Both the position numbers and the translations under genes were made by a program. From Bacteroidales bacterium (lineage in GTDB: Bacteria; Bacteroidota; Bacteroidia; Bacteroidales; Muribaculaceae), in assembly GCA_014800685.1 (NCBI GenBank), contig JAAVFQ010000023.1, positions 1 to 41,261 on the forward strand: a stretch of 41,261 nt of DNA, in the 5' to 3' direction. The notes beneath the pieces are model-generated. The model was given only the letters and a program-made list of their open reading frames with translations. It did no database searches and had not been told where the DNA came from. This document shows, in pieces, positions 23,334 to 31,022 of the stretch (positions are counted from its first letter, which is position 1; every line of letters begins with the position of its first letter).

Positions 23334-24014
23334 TTACTTGCCGAGGCGAGCCTTCTCTCTGGCAATGTAGCCGTCTATTGACATTCCATTGCCGGGGACG
23401 AAGTTGGGATATTGAGCCTTAACAGCTTCGTAGCAGGCAAGGGCTTCGTCATATTTCTTGAGATGGTCGAAGACCACAGCCTTCTTGAGCTGAGCGCGAG
23501 GCACGATCTGCTCATTGGTGCCGGCTGTCTTGATGCCTTTATCGAAGGCCTGGAGAGCTTCGGGATAGTTCTTGAGATTGACATAGCAGTCACCGATGAG
23601 AATCTCTACATTTGACATCAGCACATCGTCGGAGGTGGAGAACTTCTTAAGCGACTCGAGAGCCTCTTTGTATTTGCCGATATTGTAATAAGACTGTCCT
23701 GCGGAGAGGGCTGCCAGATTACCGCCTCCGGCGCTGCCGAACTGCTCGGCCACCTTTGCATACTCCTTGGCGGCCACAGTGTCATTAGCAGCCTCAAGGC
23801 CTACTTTGCCGTAAGCCGCATAGGAGTCATTCGTGCGCGGATTTCTGTAGAAGAAAAGGTAACTCATGATGAAAACAGCCACGAGAACTATGCCGCCCAC
23901 ACACCAATAGATGATTTTGCGGTTGCCGGCAAGTTTCTCAGATGCGGAAGTAAGCTGATCGTTAAGCGCATCTATCTTGTTCTGCTCCTGAGAGTTATTC
24001 TTATTATCTGCCAT
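23334..24014 (-). CDS. Membrane-anchored TPR protein (YfgM-like arrangement)
   Basis: A 226-residue protein: a hydrophilic N-terminus (1-32), one TM helix (about 34-52, IIYWCVGGIVLVAVFIMSYLFFY), then an exported TPR domain with repeats such as LSAGQSYYNIGKYKEALESL, EILIGDCYVNLKNYPEALQA and AVVFDHLKKYDEALACYEAV. The arrangement resembles YfgM-type proteins that assist translocon-linked folding, but identity with YfgM is not shown. It is divergent from rpoN, with a -7 box (TAACTTTG, 24056-24063), and has its own terminator. The motif content is clear; the biological role is not. Confidence 0.8.
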   Translation of the reverse strand: MADNKNNSQEQNKIDALNDQLTSASEKLAGNRKIIYWCVGGIVLVAVFIMSYLFFYRNPRTNDSYAAYGKVGLEAANDTVAAKEYAKVAEQFGSAGGGNLAALSAGQSYYNIGKYKEALESLKKFSTSDDVLMSNVEILIGDCYVNLKNYPEALQAFDKGIKTAGTNEQIVPRAQLKKAVVFDHLKKYDEALACYEAVKAQYPNFVPGNGMSIDGYIAREKARLGK

Positions 24015-24055
24015 TGCTAAAAGTATATTCTGTGTAAATACTAATTTTCAAGGTG

Positions 24056-24063
24056 CAAAGTTA
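24056..24063 (-). promoter_or_regulatory. -7 box for the TPR protein gene
   Basis: The minus strand reads TAACTTTG, 42 nt upstream of the start codon. No TTTG lies at the expected -33 position. The intergenic region is shared with the divergent rpoN promoter. Confidence 0.45.
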
Positions 24064-24106
24064 AGAAATTTTCAACTGATATAAAAATTTTTTTGCGGAA
24101 AAATTT

Positions 24107-24134
24107 TTTGGTCCGGAAATTGAGAGTATCTTTG
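24107..24134 (+). promoter_or_regulatory. Candidate rpoN promoter
   Basis: TATCTTTG (24127-24134) matches the -7 consensus and lies 23 bp before the ATG. TTTG at 24107-24110 is only 16 bp upstream, shorter than the usual 19-21. Confidence 0.5.
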
Positions 24135-24157
24135 CATTAGAATTTCACTCTTTTTCT

Positions 24158-25543
24158 ATGGCAGACAGGCGCACATCTCTAGTTCAGGAGCAATCGCTGG
24201 GACAGCACATCATGCAGTCTCAGGTCAGATATGCGCGTCTGCTTGAAATGACAGGCCCGGAAGTCGAAGAGAGCGTGGAGCGCGAGCTGGAAGAGAACCC
24301 CGCTCTTGAAGCCTCCGGCTCCGAGGAGCCGCCCCGCGATGCCGACGCCTCATCTTTCTACCAATTCCGCCAAGATTCCCGCCCGGCAGAGGATGACTAT
24401 CGCGAGAACATCCGGCAAGACACGGGAGCTTCAATGTATGACGAGCTGCTCCGGCAAATCGGCGAACAGACCCTATCACCCAAAGTGGCCCGTGCCGCAA
24501 AATACCTCATAGGAAGCCTCGACAACAACGGATACCTCCGCCGACCACTTGAAAATCTGCGCGATGACTTCGCCATCTCAGAAGGCGAAGAACTCTCCGA
24601 GGATACTTTCCGTCAGGCTTTTGAAGCCATTAGAAGGCTTGAACCACACGGCATCGGCGCCACCGACCTGAGAGACTGCCTTCTCCTCCAACTTCATTAT
24701 CTCCCGGACTCTACTGCAAAAACGAATGCCGAAAACATTCTCCGCGACCAGTTTGATGCCTTCGTCATGAAGCATGCCCATAAGATCATCAGCCGTCTGC
24801 ACATATCTCGCGAGGAAACGGCCGAAGCCATCGACCTCATACGCTCTCTCAACCCCAAACCCGGAGCCGGCCTCGGAGGCGACGACGAGCTGGCTAAGCC
24901 CATCATACCGGACTTCACCGTCACCTGCGAAGATGGCCACCTGAGTATCTCTCTTACCAACAGCCTCCCCGACCTGCGCATCAACGAATCCTTCAGAAAC
25001 GCAGTGGAGAGGATGGAACGAAATAGAGACCGTCGCTCCGAGGCAGGCTCCGACCGGCGCTTCATCACCACAAGGTATAATGACGCCAAAGAGTTCATTT
25101 CCCTCATCCGCCAGCGCCAGGAAACACTCTTCGCTACAATGACCGCAATAGTGGAGTATCAGAAAAAATATTTCGAGACAGGCGACCCTGCCGACCTCCG
25201 CCCTATGACCATCCGCGACATTGCAGCCCGCACGGGATATGACATATCAGTCATCTCCAGAGCTACCGGCAACAAATATGTGGCCACCGACGACGGCATT
25301 CTTCCTCTACGCTATTTTTTCAGTGGCGAACTCGGCGACCCCGGTGAGGAATATACGAATCACAAGGTTGTGGATGAAATGCGACGGCTGATAGAGGCGG
25401 AAGACAAAGCCCATCCTCTTAGTGACGAACGCCTCAGAGAACAGCTTGCCTCAATGGGCATCGACATCTCACGCCGCACGGTGGCCAAATATCGCGACAG
25501 AATGGGAATCCCCGTAGCACGTCTGCGAAAAGACACGATATAA
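24158..25543 (+). CDS. rpoN: RNA polymerase sigma-54 factor
   Basis: A 461-residue sigma-54. The N-terminal activator-interacting region (about 1-50) is Gln-rich with LLEMTGPEVEESVERELEENPAL. An acidic linker, the core-binding domain (about 85-270), the central helix-turn-helix DNA-binding region and the C-terminal RpoN box follow, the box reading ISRRTVAKYRDRMGIP near residues 440-455 (canonical ARRTVAKYR). Sigma-54 directs polymerase to -24/-12 promoters and needs an AAA+ activator, and none is in this window. crcB follows 22 bp downstream, probably in the same transcript. Length is slightly below that of many family members, with no missing domain evident. Confidence 0.95.
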   Translation: MADRRTSLVQEQSLGQHIMQSQVRYARLLEMTGPEVEESVERELEENPALEASGSEEPPRDADASSFYQFRQDSRPAEDDYRENIRQDTGASMYDELLRQIGEQTLSPKVARAAKYLIGSLDNNGYLRRPLENLRDDFAISEGEELSEDTFRQAFEAIRRLEPHGIGATDLRDCLLLQLHYLPDSTAKTNAENILRDQFDAFVMKHAHKIISRLHISREETAEAIDLIRSLNPKPGAGLGGDDELAKPIIPDFTVTCEDGHLSISLTNSLPDLRINESFRNAVERMERNRDRRSEAGSDRRFITTRYNDAKEFISLIRQRQETLFATMTAIVEYQKKYFETGDPADLRPMTIRDIAARTGYDISVISRATGNKYVATDDGILPLRYFFSGELGDPGEEYTNHKVVDEMRRLIEAEDKAHPLSDERLREQLASMGIDISRRTVAKYRDRMGIPVARLRKDTI

Positions 25544-25565
25544 TCTACAATTTCCACTGACATAT

Positions 25566-25955
25566 ATGAACATCTGGACTAAAATACTGCTTGTAGGCCT
25601 GGGAGGAGGAATAGGCGCCATCTGCCGTCTGCTCATCTCCACATGGCTCAGAGTCTCAGGCGAATGGCTCGGACTCACCACCTGGATTATAAACACCCTC
25701 GCCTGCTTCCTTATCGGACTCTTCGCCGGCTGGCTGATAGCCTCGGCATGGAGCCCCTGGGCCAAGACAGCTTTCGCCATGCTCACCATGACGGGATTTT
25801 GCGGCGGCTTCTCCACCTTCAGCGAATACACACTCGACTGTATCAAATATTTTGAGGCCGGACACGTGGGGATATGGGTGATTTTCGCCGCGGCCACCAT
25901 CTTCAGCGGCCTCTTCTGCTGCGCGCTCGGCTATTGGCTCGGCTCGCGCATCTGA
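25566..25955 (+). CDS. crcB: Fluoride exporter CrcB/Fluc
   Basis: A 129-residue four-helix membrane protein of the Fluc family, which works as an antiparallel dimeric fluoride channel. Visible signatures are GLGGGIGAICRLLIS, the pore Asn in WIINTLACFLIG, and GFCGGFSTFSEY with the phenylalanine-box residues. Only 22 bp separate it from rpoN and there is no room for a fluoride riboswitch, so expression probably follows rpoN. The ending GYWLGSRI is typical. Some genomes carry two crcB genes; only one is seen here. Confidence 0.95.
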   Translation: MNIWTKILLVGLGGGIGAICRLLISTWLRVSGEWLGLTTWIINTLACFLIGLFAGWLIASAWSPWAKTAFAMLTMTGFCGGFSTFSEYTLDCIKYFEAGHVGIWVIFAAATIFSGLFCCALGYWLGSRI

Positions 25956-26005
25956 CACCTCGAAATGCCACTCGGCTGAAATTTTTTTCTCGGCTGCTTA
26001 AATTA

Positions 26006-26037
26006 TTTGGACGTCACACGGGAATTTGCTAATTTTG
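26006..26037 (+). promoter_or_regulatory. Sigma-ABfr-type promoter for the lipoprotein-ferredoxin-thyA unit
   Basis: TTTG (26006-26009), 20 bp, TAATTTTG (26030-26037), an ideal spacing. Transcription from about 26044 would include the hairpin at 26063-26082 in the leader. Confidence 0.75.
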
Positions 26038-26062
26038 CATTCTAAATTACATCGTAAAGAAC

Positions 26063-26082
26063 ACGTGCGCTCGCGCGCACGT
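26063..26082 (+). promoter_or_regulatory. Perfect GC hairpin in the lipoprotein leader
   Basis: ACGTGCGC-TCGC-GCGCACGT is an 8-bp perfect stem with a 4-nt loop, ending 9 bp before the start codon at 26092. It could hinder or tune translation initiation or bind a regulator; function is inference. It shares GCGCGCACGT with the hairpin near 7730-7750. Confidence 0.5.
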
Positions 26083-26091
26083 CTGACTGAC

Positions 26092-26706
26092 ATGACACTT
26101 CCACACCATTCCCCTACCCGACGAGCCATCCGGCTCTGCTCTCCTTCAGTCCTCACCCTTCTGATGATACTCGCCTCCTGCTCCGGAAAGACAACTAAGC
26201 CGGAGGCGGACACCGACACAGACACAATCCCTGTGATAGAAGACATCTTCCATGCCAACAATGACATAGCGATGACCGTGCGCTCCATTATGGACGCGAT
26301 CTCTCAGGGAGAGCCTCTGGACACCGCCGTCTACAACTTTGAGGGTGTCCTCACCGATGGCTCCGGAGCAGCCCTCTATATCAACGAAGCCGGCTCTCCG
26401 GGTCTTTGGAAAGTGAAAGTAGACTCCACAAACGCTCAGATAGAGAATATCGAGCTCGGCAAGTTCTCACCCGACAACGTTCGCCAATACATCTGCGGAG
26501 AAGTAAAACTCACCGAAGACAGCATACTGCGCAAAGGGGTTGTGAAGGGTGAAGGAGCGTTGGAGATGACCAACTATACCTTCCCGGGGGGTGAAGTGCA
26601 CTTCGAGTCGGCAAAAGCGCGGACAGCAGATGGCAAAGAGGGCCCCGTGCTCAGCATCCTGATACTTAAGAACCTTACGGAGCAGAAAGCCTCCGTCAAA
26701 AAATAG
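26092..26706 (+). CDS. Putative lipoprotein of unknown function
   Basis: A 204-residue protein. The start at ATG 26092 gives a lipoprotein signal peptide with lipobox ILASC (Cys30). A longer reading from 26026 would begin inside the -7 box and run through the leader hairpin, so it is rejected. The mature chain starts with an acidic Asp/Thr stretch (KPEADTDTDTIPVIEDIF). A compact beta-rich domain follows that I do not recognise (about 80-200, with AALYINEAGSPGLWKVKVDS). It is the first gene of a co-oriented run and sits 11 bp before the NapH-like ferredoxin. A joint role with that protein is possible but not shown. Confidence 0.75.
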   Translation: MTLPHHSPTRRAIRLCSPSVLTLLMILASCSGKTTKPEADTDTDTIPVIEDIFHANNDIAMTVRSIMDAISQGEPLDTAVYNFEGVLTDGSGAALYINEAGSPGLWKVKVDSTNAQIENIELGKFSPDNVRQYICGEVKLTEDSILRKGVVKGEGALEMTNYTFPGGEVHFESAKARTADGKEGPVLSILILKNLTEQKASVKK

Positions 26707-26717
26707 CCGGGCTGCCT

Positions 26718-27527
26718 ATGAGGAATCTGCGCATAGTCCGTGTGCTTATTGCTACACTTTTTTTCGCCGCCTCCGTGGGCTTTCTGGCCATAGGCCTGAC
26801 TGAACACCCGTTGGCGATGGCCGCACGGCATTCGCAGGTGATACCCTCACTGGTATCAGGCACCCTCGGCGCTTCCCTCTTCTGGCTGGTGGTGACGCTG
26901 ATTTTCGGTCGTCTTTACTGCTCCACTGTTTGCCCTATAGGCACTCTGCAAGATCTCATCACTCCTCTCCGGAAATACATTCCGGGGTTGCCTCAGGGAT
27001 TCCGATACCGCCGGGCCTCCTCCGCACGCTATCACATTCTCGGCATATACATCGTCTGCCTGCTCGCCGGCCTCGCCATTGTACCTCTGCTGCTCGAGCC
27101 CTGGAATCTCATGCGGACTATATGCTCCACGGTCCGTCCGTCGCTCGTCGACCCTCAATGGACAGCTCTCGGACTCGGCACGCTCATCGGCATCATTGCC
27201 GGCATCGTCTCCTTCCTCGCCGTGGCCGCCTGCGCCATCTTCACCGGAAGAGGATTCTGCAACACGGTCTGCCCCTTAGGCACGATAATGGGTCTTGCCG
27301 AGAACAAATCCCTCTACATCATCGCCATAAATCCCGATAAGTGCACAAGCTGCCTCAAATGTGAAGAGGTGTGCAAGGCCTCTTGCATAAAAGTGTCGGA
27401 ACGCCTCGTGGACAATTCGCGCTGCGTGCGCTGCTTCGATTGTCTGGCGGTATGCGATGATGAGGCTATCACTTTCCGGAGGGGACCTCACAAACCGGCC
27501 ACCCCCCTCACCATTAAACAAAACTAA
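26718..27527 (+). CDS. NapH/NosR-like membrane 4Fe-4S protein
   Basis: A 269-residue membrane ferredoxin with about four TM helices (about 7-25, 50-70, 105-130, 155-180). Two CxxxCP motifs of the NapH/MauN class are present ([13 protein letters not shown] and [14 protein letters not shown]). A C-terminal cytoplasmic-type ferredoxin domain has two 4Fe-4S binding sets ([11 protein letters not shown] and [11 protein letters not shown]). Such proteins pass electrons from quinol or ferredoxin across the membrane to a periplasmic acceptor. No nitrate, nitrous oxide or methylamine enzyme gene is adjacent, so the acceptor is unknown. It lies 11 bp after the lipoprotein and 7 bp before thyA. Confidence 0.88.
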   Translation: MRNLRIVRVLIATLFFAASVGFLAIGLTEHPLAMAARHSQVIPSLVSGTLGASLFWLVVTLIFGRLYCSTVCPIGTLQDLITPLRKYIPGLPQGFRYRRASSARYHILGIYIVCLLAGLAIVPLLLEPWNLMRTICSTVRPSLVDPQWTALGLGTLIGIIAGIVSFLAVAACAIFTGRGFCNTVCPLGTIMGLAENKSLYIIAINPDKCTSCLKCEEVCKASCIKVSERLVDNSRCVRCFDCLAVCDDEAITFRRGPHKPATPLTIKQN

Positions 27528-27534
27528 CTTCGAC

Positions 27535-28329
27535 GTGAAAGAATATCACCGACTTCTACGCCATGTGCTTGACAATGGTCGGCAGCGTAGCGACCGCACC
27601 GGAACCGGCACCATCAGCACTTTCGGCTATCAGATGAGACTCAATCTGGCCGATGGATTTCCTCTGCTGACCACCAAAAAAGTTCATCTCAAAAGCATCA
27701 TCCATGAGCTGCTATGGTTTCTCAAGGGCGACACCAATGTGCGCTATCTGCAGGAGAATGGCGTGAGGATATGGAACGAATGGGCTGACCCCGACGGTGA
27801 CCTCGGTCATATCTACGGATATCAATGGCGTTCATGGCCGACAGCCGACGGCCGCCACATCGATCAGATAAAACAGGCCGTGGAAGACATACGCCACAAT
27901 CCCGATTCCCGCAGGATTATAGTCTCGGCCTGGAATGTAGGCGACCTCGACAATATGAATCTCCCCCCCTGCCACGCCTTCTTTCAGTTTTACGTGGCTG
28001 ACGGGCGCCTGTCGCTACAGCTCTATCAGAGAAGCGCCGACAGCTTCCTCGGCGTCCCCTTCAATATAGCCAGCTACGCGCTGCTCACGATGATGATGGC
28101 TCAGGTGTGCGGTCTGGAGCCAGGAGAATTTATCCATACCTTCGGCGACCTGCATATCTATACGAATCATCTCGAGCAGGTCAAACAACAGCTTGCACGC
28201 ACCCCCCGTCAGCTTCCCCGTATGGTGCTGAATCCGGAGGTGAAAGACATTTTTGATTTCAAGTATGAAGATTTCAGGCTTGAGGGCTACGATCCTTGGC
28301 CTGCTATCAAAGGACAGGTATCGGTATGA
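27535..28329 (+). CDS. thyA: Thymidylate synthase
   Basis: A 264-residue ThyA, exactly the E. coli length when started at GTG 27535. It methylates dUMP to dTMP using methylenetetrahydrofolate and releases dihydrofolate. Catalytic residues fall at E. coli positions: Arg21 (DRTGTGT), Arg126/Arg127 (HNPDSRR), Cys146 (LPPCHAFFQ), then [20 protein letters not shown] and HIYTNHLEQ. An upstream in-frame ATG at 27457 would add 26 residues lying inside the ferredoxin gene and is rejected. Its stop overlaps the dfrA start by 4 bp. It forms a functional pair with DHFR. Confidence 0.97.
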   Translation: MKEYHRLLRHVLDNGRQRSDRTGTGTISTFGYQMRLNLADGFPLLTTKKVHLKSIIHELLWFLKGDTNVRYLQENGVRIWNEWADPDGDLGHIYGYQWRSWPTADGRHIDQIKQAVEDIRHNPDSRRIIVSAWNVGDLDNMNLPPCHAFFQFYVADGRLSLQLYQRSADSFLGVPFNIASYALLTMMMAQVCGLEPGEFIHTFGDLHIYTNHLEQVKQQLARTPRQLPRMVLNPEVKDIFDFKYEDFRLEGYDPWPAIKGQVSV

Positions 28330-28835
28330 GAAGAGACACCCCCTCCAAGCCACTCGCCATCATCGTAGCCGTAGGGCGCGATAATGCCATAGGACGTCGC
28401 AACGACCTTATCCGTCATCTCCCCGGCGATCTCAAACGTTTCAGGGAGCTGACCACCGGACATACGGTTATCATGGGACGGCGCACATGGGAGTCTCTGC
28501 CCAATCGCCCCCTGCCCGGAAGAAGAAATATAGTAGTGAGCCGCAATCGCTCATACATTGCCGAAGGAGCCGAGCGCGCCGACTCCCTCCGGGAAGCCCT
28601 CACGATGGCATCCTCCGACCCTATGCCTTACGTCATCGGTGGGGGAATCATCTATAAAGAGGCTCTCCCACTTGCCACTCACCTCTTCCTGACCACTCTT
28701 GACGCTGACACTCCTGATGCCGACACTTTCTTCCCCCCTTTAGACATGAACGAGTGGGAGGAGACATTCCGCTCCGAAGCTATGCAGAACAAGGAGGGAG
28801 AAGAGTTCAGATTCGTCAATCTAACGCGGCGATAG
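28326..28835 (+). CDS. folA: Dihydrofolate reductase
   Basis: A 169-residue DHFR that reduces the dihydrofolate made by ThyA; start at 28326 (ATGA overlap with thyA). Motifs: [58 protein letters not shown], and [13 protein letters not shown] for NADPH. The catalytic Asp (E. coli Asp27) is kept in PGDL. The position of the near-invariant Trp22 (E. coli MPWNLPAD) is Arg here (LIRHLPGD). The family call is firm; the effect of that substitution on catalysis or inhibitor binding is unknown. Confidence 0.95.
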   Translation: MRRDTPSKPLAIIVAVGRDNAIGRRNDLIRHLPGDLKRFRELTTGHTVIMGRRTWESLPNRPLPGRRNIVVSRNRSYIAEGAERADSLREALTMASSDPMPYVIGGGIIYKEALPLATHLFLTTLDADTPDADTFFPPLDMNEWEETFRSEAMQNKEGEEFRFVNLTRR

Positions 28836-28838
28836 CCT

Positions 28839-30101
28839 ATGAAAATAATCATTATTAATAAGAGCGACGAGACGGGAGGGGCGGCCATAGTGAGCCGACG
28901 GCTCATGGATGCGCTGCGCGATAAGGGAGTGGACGCCCGGATGCTTGTAGTGGAGAAGCGCACAGACTCACCCTTCATAGAGAGAGCCGCCTCGGCAGCC
29001 GCTATCCGCCGGGCCTTCATGGCCGAGCGTCTGCGTATCTTCATGGCAAACGGGATGAATCGTGCCGACCTCTTCAAGGTAGACACCGCCTCGGACGGCC
29101 TGGATCTCTATCGCCACCGCTGGGTGAGAGAGGCCGACGTCATCTGCCTTAACTGGGTCAATCAGGGGATGGTATCGCTCAGCGGACTTCGTCATCTCCT
29201 GCGTCTCGGCAAGCCTGTGGTCTGGACCATGCATGACCTCTGGTGCATGACCGGAATCTGTCATCACCCCGGTGACTGCCTCGGCTTCACGCGGGAATGT
29301 GGCTACTGCCCCTTTCTCGGCAGAGCCAAGGGGCCCGCAGACATCTCCCACTCTGTCTGGAAATCTAAAAAAGCCATCTACAGCGAGGAGCCCCCTATCC
29401 ATTTTGTAGCCGTCAGCCGATGGCTTGCACAGAAAGCCGCCGCCTCCTCACTCCTTCGGGAGGCTGCTGTCAGCGTCATCCCCAATGCCTTTCCCGTAGA
29501 GAGCTTCAGAGAGGGCAGCGGGAGCACAGACGGAAAGTTCCGGATAGTGACCGGCGCAGCCCGCCTTGACGATCCCGTGAAGGGCCTCCCCTTTCTGCTT
29601 GAAGCCATGCGCATACTCAAAGAGAAGCATCCCGAGTTAGCTCAAAGGACAGAACTAATCACCTTCGGCACCTTCAAGAATCCTGACACAATGAAGGGTG
29701 TAGCCGTCAGCCATAAGCATTTAGGGCGCGTCTCCGGCACGGAAGCGCTGAGCGAGATATACGGAAATGCCGACTGCGTGCTCTCCACCTCCCTCTACGA
29801 GACACTCCCCGGCACACTGATAGAGGGTCAGGCTTGCGGCGCCTTTCCTGTAAGTTTCAACCGGGGAGGCCAAGCCGATATCATAGAGCATGGCACCACC
29901 GGCTGGCTGGCTGAATTTCCGGACTGCGAAAGCGACATCCGCCTCGGAGCGGAACGAATCGCCGAGGGACTGGCCAAGGCCGCCCTCCGCTCGCCCCGGC
30001 AGAGAGGGATTCTGCGCGAAGAGGTTATAAAGAAATTTTCCGCTGAGAGCGTGGCTGACCGCTATATAGCGCTTTTTGACTCACTGCTCGGCACACAATA
30101 A
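28839..30101 (+). CDS. Family 4-type glycosyltransferase
   Basis: A 420-residue GT-B glycosyltransferase of a type common in Bacteroidales capsule and exopolysaccharide loci. The N-terminal domain has INKSDETGGAAIVSRRLMDAL and TMHDLWCMTGICHHPGDC with a Cys-rich segment (CLGFTRECGYCPFLG) that could bind metal. The C-terminal domain has the nucleotide-sugar binding region CVLSTSLYETLPGTLIEG with the second Glu of the EX7E-like motif, then GACGAFPVSFNRGGQADII. It starts 3 bp after dfrA, which suggests cotranscription, although no other polysaccharide genes are near. Donor and acceptor cannot be predicted. Confidence 0.85.
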   Translation: MKIIIINKSDETGGAAIVSRRLMDALRDKGVDARMLVVEKRTDSPFIERAASAAAIRRAFMAERLRIFMANGMNRADLFKVDTASDGLDLYRHRWVREADVICLNWVNQGMVSLSGLRHLLRLGKPVVWTMHDLWCMTGICHHPGDCLGFTRECGYCPFLGRAKGPADISHSVWKSKKAIYSEEPPIHFVAVSRWLAQKAAASSLLREAAVSVIPNAFPVESFREGSGSTDGKFRIVTGAARLDDPVKGLPFLLEAMRILKEKHPELAQRTELITFGTFKNPDTMKGVAVSHKHLGRVSGTEALSEIYGNADCVLSTSLYETLPGTLIEGQACGAFPVSFNRGGQADIIEHGTTGWLAEFPDCESDIRLGAERIAEGLAKAALRSPRQRGILREEVIKKFSAESVADRYIALFDSLLGTQ

Positions 30102-30128
30102 CAATCTGCACACTAACGTTACAACTTT

Positions 30129-30860
30129 ATGAAGATAGCACTTATAGGATATGGCCGGATGGGCCGGATGATAGAAGACGTGGCCAAAGACAGAGGCCAT
30201 GAGATAGTATGCCGCATAGACCTGGATAATCGTGAAGACTTCGACTCGGCACATTTCCGCAGCGCTGATGTAGCCATCGAATTCTCAATACCGACCTGCG
30301 CGGTAGACAATATCCTGCACTCCTTTGCAGCCGGAGTGCCGGTGGTGAGCGGCACTACCGGATGGCTTGACTCCCTACCTGAAATCAAGGCTATGTGCGA
30401 AAAGGGAGAAGGCACCCTTTTCTATGCGTCCAATTACTCCATCGGGGTGAATATCTTCATGAGCATCAACCGTAAGCTCGCGGCGATAATGAATCGTTTC
30501 CCCTCCTACACCCCCTCGTTGCTCGAAGTGCATCATGTGCACAAACTCGATCATCCCTCCGGCACTGCCATCACCCTTGCCGAAGACCTTATAGGGGAAG
30601 TGAGCCGCATACGGGAATGGGAGGAGACGGAGAAGGACACGCCGGCTGAAGAGGGCGTTCTGGGCATAGCGCATGAACGCCGCGGCGAAGTGCCCGGCAT
30701 TCACACCATCACCTGGGAGTCGGAGGCCGACAGCATCTCCATAACCCACTCGGCCAAATCACGCCGCGGATTTGCCCTCGGCGCCGTTATGGCAGCCGAA
30801 TGGCTCAAAGGTCGCTCAGGATTCTTCACCATGAAGGATATGCTCCCGGAACTGTACTGA
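30129..30860 (+). CDS. dapB: 4-hydroxy-tetrahydrodipicolinate reductase
   Basis: A 243-residue DapB, which reduces HTPA to tetrahydrodipicolinate with NAD(P)H in lysine and diaminopimelate synthesis, feeding peptidoglycan. The Rossmann motif is IALIGYGRMGRMI; VVSGTTGWLDSLPE and the catalytic region EVHHVHKLDHPSGTA follow. The usual KxDAPSGTA reads KLDHPSGTA here, with His-His-x-His and Lys retained. N-terminal and dimerisation domains are complete at a length normal for Bacteroidetes. It is followed by R1 fragments and lepB. Confidence 0.94.
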   Translation: MKIALIGYGRMGRMIEDVAKDRGHEIVCRIDLDNREDFDSAHFRSADVAIEFSIPTCAVDNILHSFAAGVPVVSGTTGWLDSLPEIKAMCEKGEGTLFYASNYSIGVNIFMSINRKLAAIMNRFPSYTPSLLEVHHVHKLDHPSGTAITLAEDLIGEVSRIREWEETEKDTPAEEGVLGIAHERRGEVPGIHTITWESEADSISITHSAKSRRGFALGAVMAAEWLKGRSGFFTMKDMLPELY

Positions 30861-30887
30861 CATTTCTCATCATCAGCAACGAAGGGG

Positions 30888-30943
30888 GAGTTTTTATAGA
30901 GCAAGAGATTTCTCACAAATATCGCTTAATTTTTAGAACTTAC
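30888..30943 (+). repeat. R1 right-half fragment
   Basis: The segment from GAGTTTTTATAGAG to TAGAACTTAC matches the right third of subfamily B elements. It is joined head-to-tail to the next, internally deleted copy. Both share the variant ATCGCTTAA where full copies read ATCGTTTAA, which suggests local duplication. Confidence 0.7.
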
Positions 30944-31005
30944 AAGTAAGTGAGAAAAATTAACAAGAGTCTCACTAATATCGCTTAATTTTTAGAACTT
31001 ACTTA
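30944..31005 (+). repeat. R1 internally deleted mini-copy (62 bp)
   Basis: An intact left end AAGTAAGTGAGAAAAATTAA is fused directly to right-end sequence (CAAGAGTCTCAC to ACTTA). The apical hairpin and middle stems are gone while both inverted ends remain, as in internal-deletion derivatives of mobile elements. It ends 17 bp before the lepB start codon. Confidence 0.8.
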
Positions 31006-31022
31006 GAGCCTACTTATCAGCA

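Noticed and set aside
25544..25566. A fluoride riboswitch before crcB
   Set aside because: Only 22 bp separate rpoN and crcB, too little for the aptamer, and no matching motif is seen.
25991..26000. Repeated CTCGGCTG before the lipoprotein promoter as an operator
   Set aside because: Only two short direct copies (about 25971 and 25990) and no dyad symmetry; too weak to call.
26026..26091. Upstream TTG start for the lipoprotein
   Set aside because: It would begin at the -7 box and translate the leader hairpin; the ATG at 26092 gives a clean lipoprotein signal peptide.
27457..27534. Upstream ATG start for thyA
   Set aside because: The added 26 residues overlap the ferredoxin gene; GTG 27535 gives the exact family length and residue numbering.
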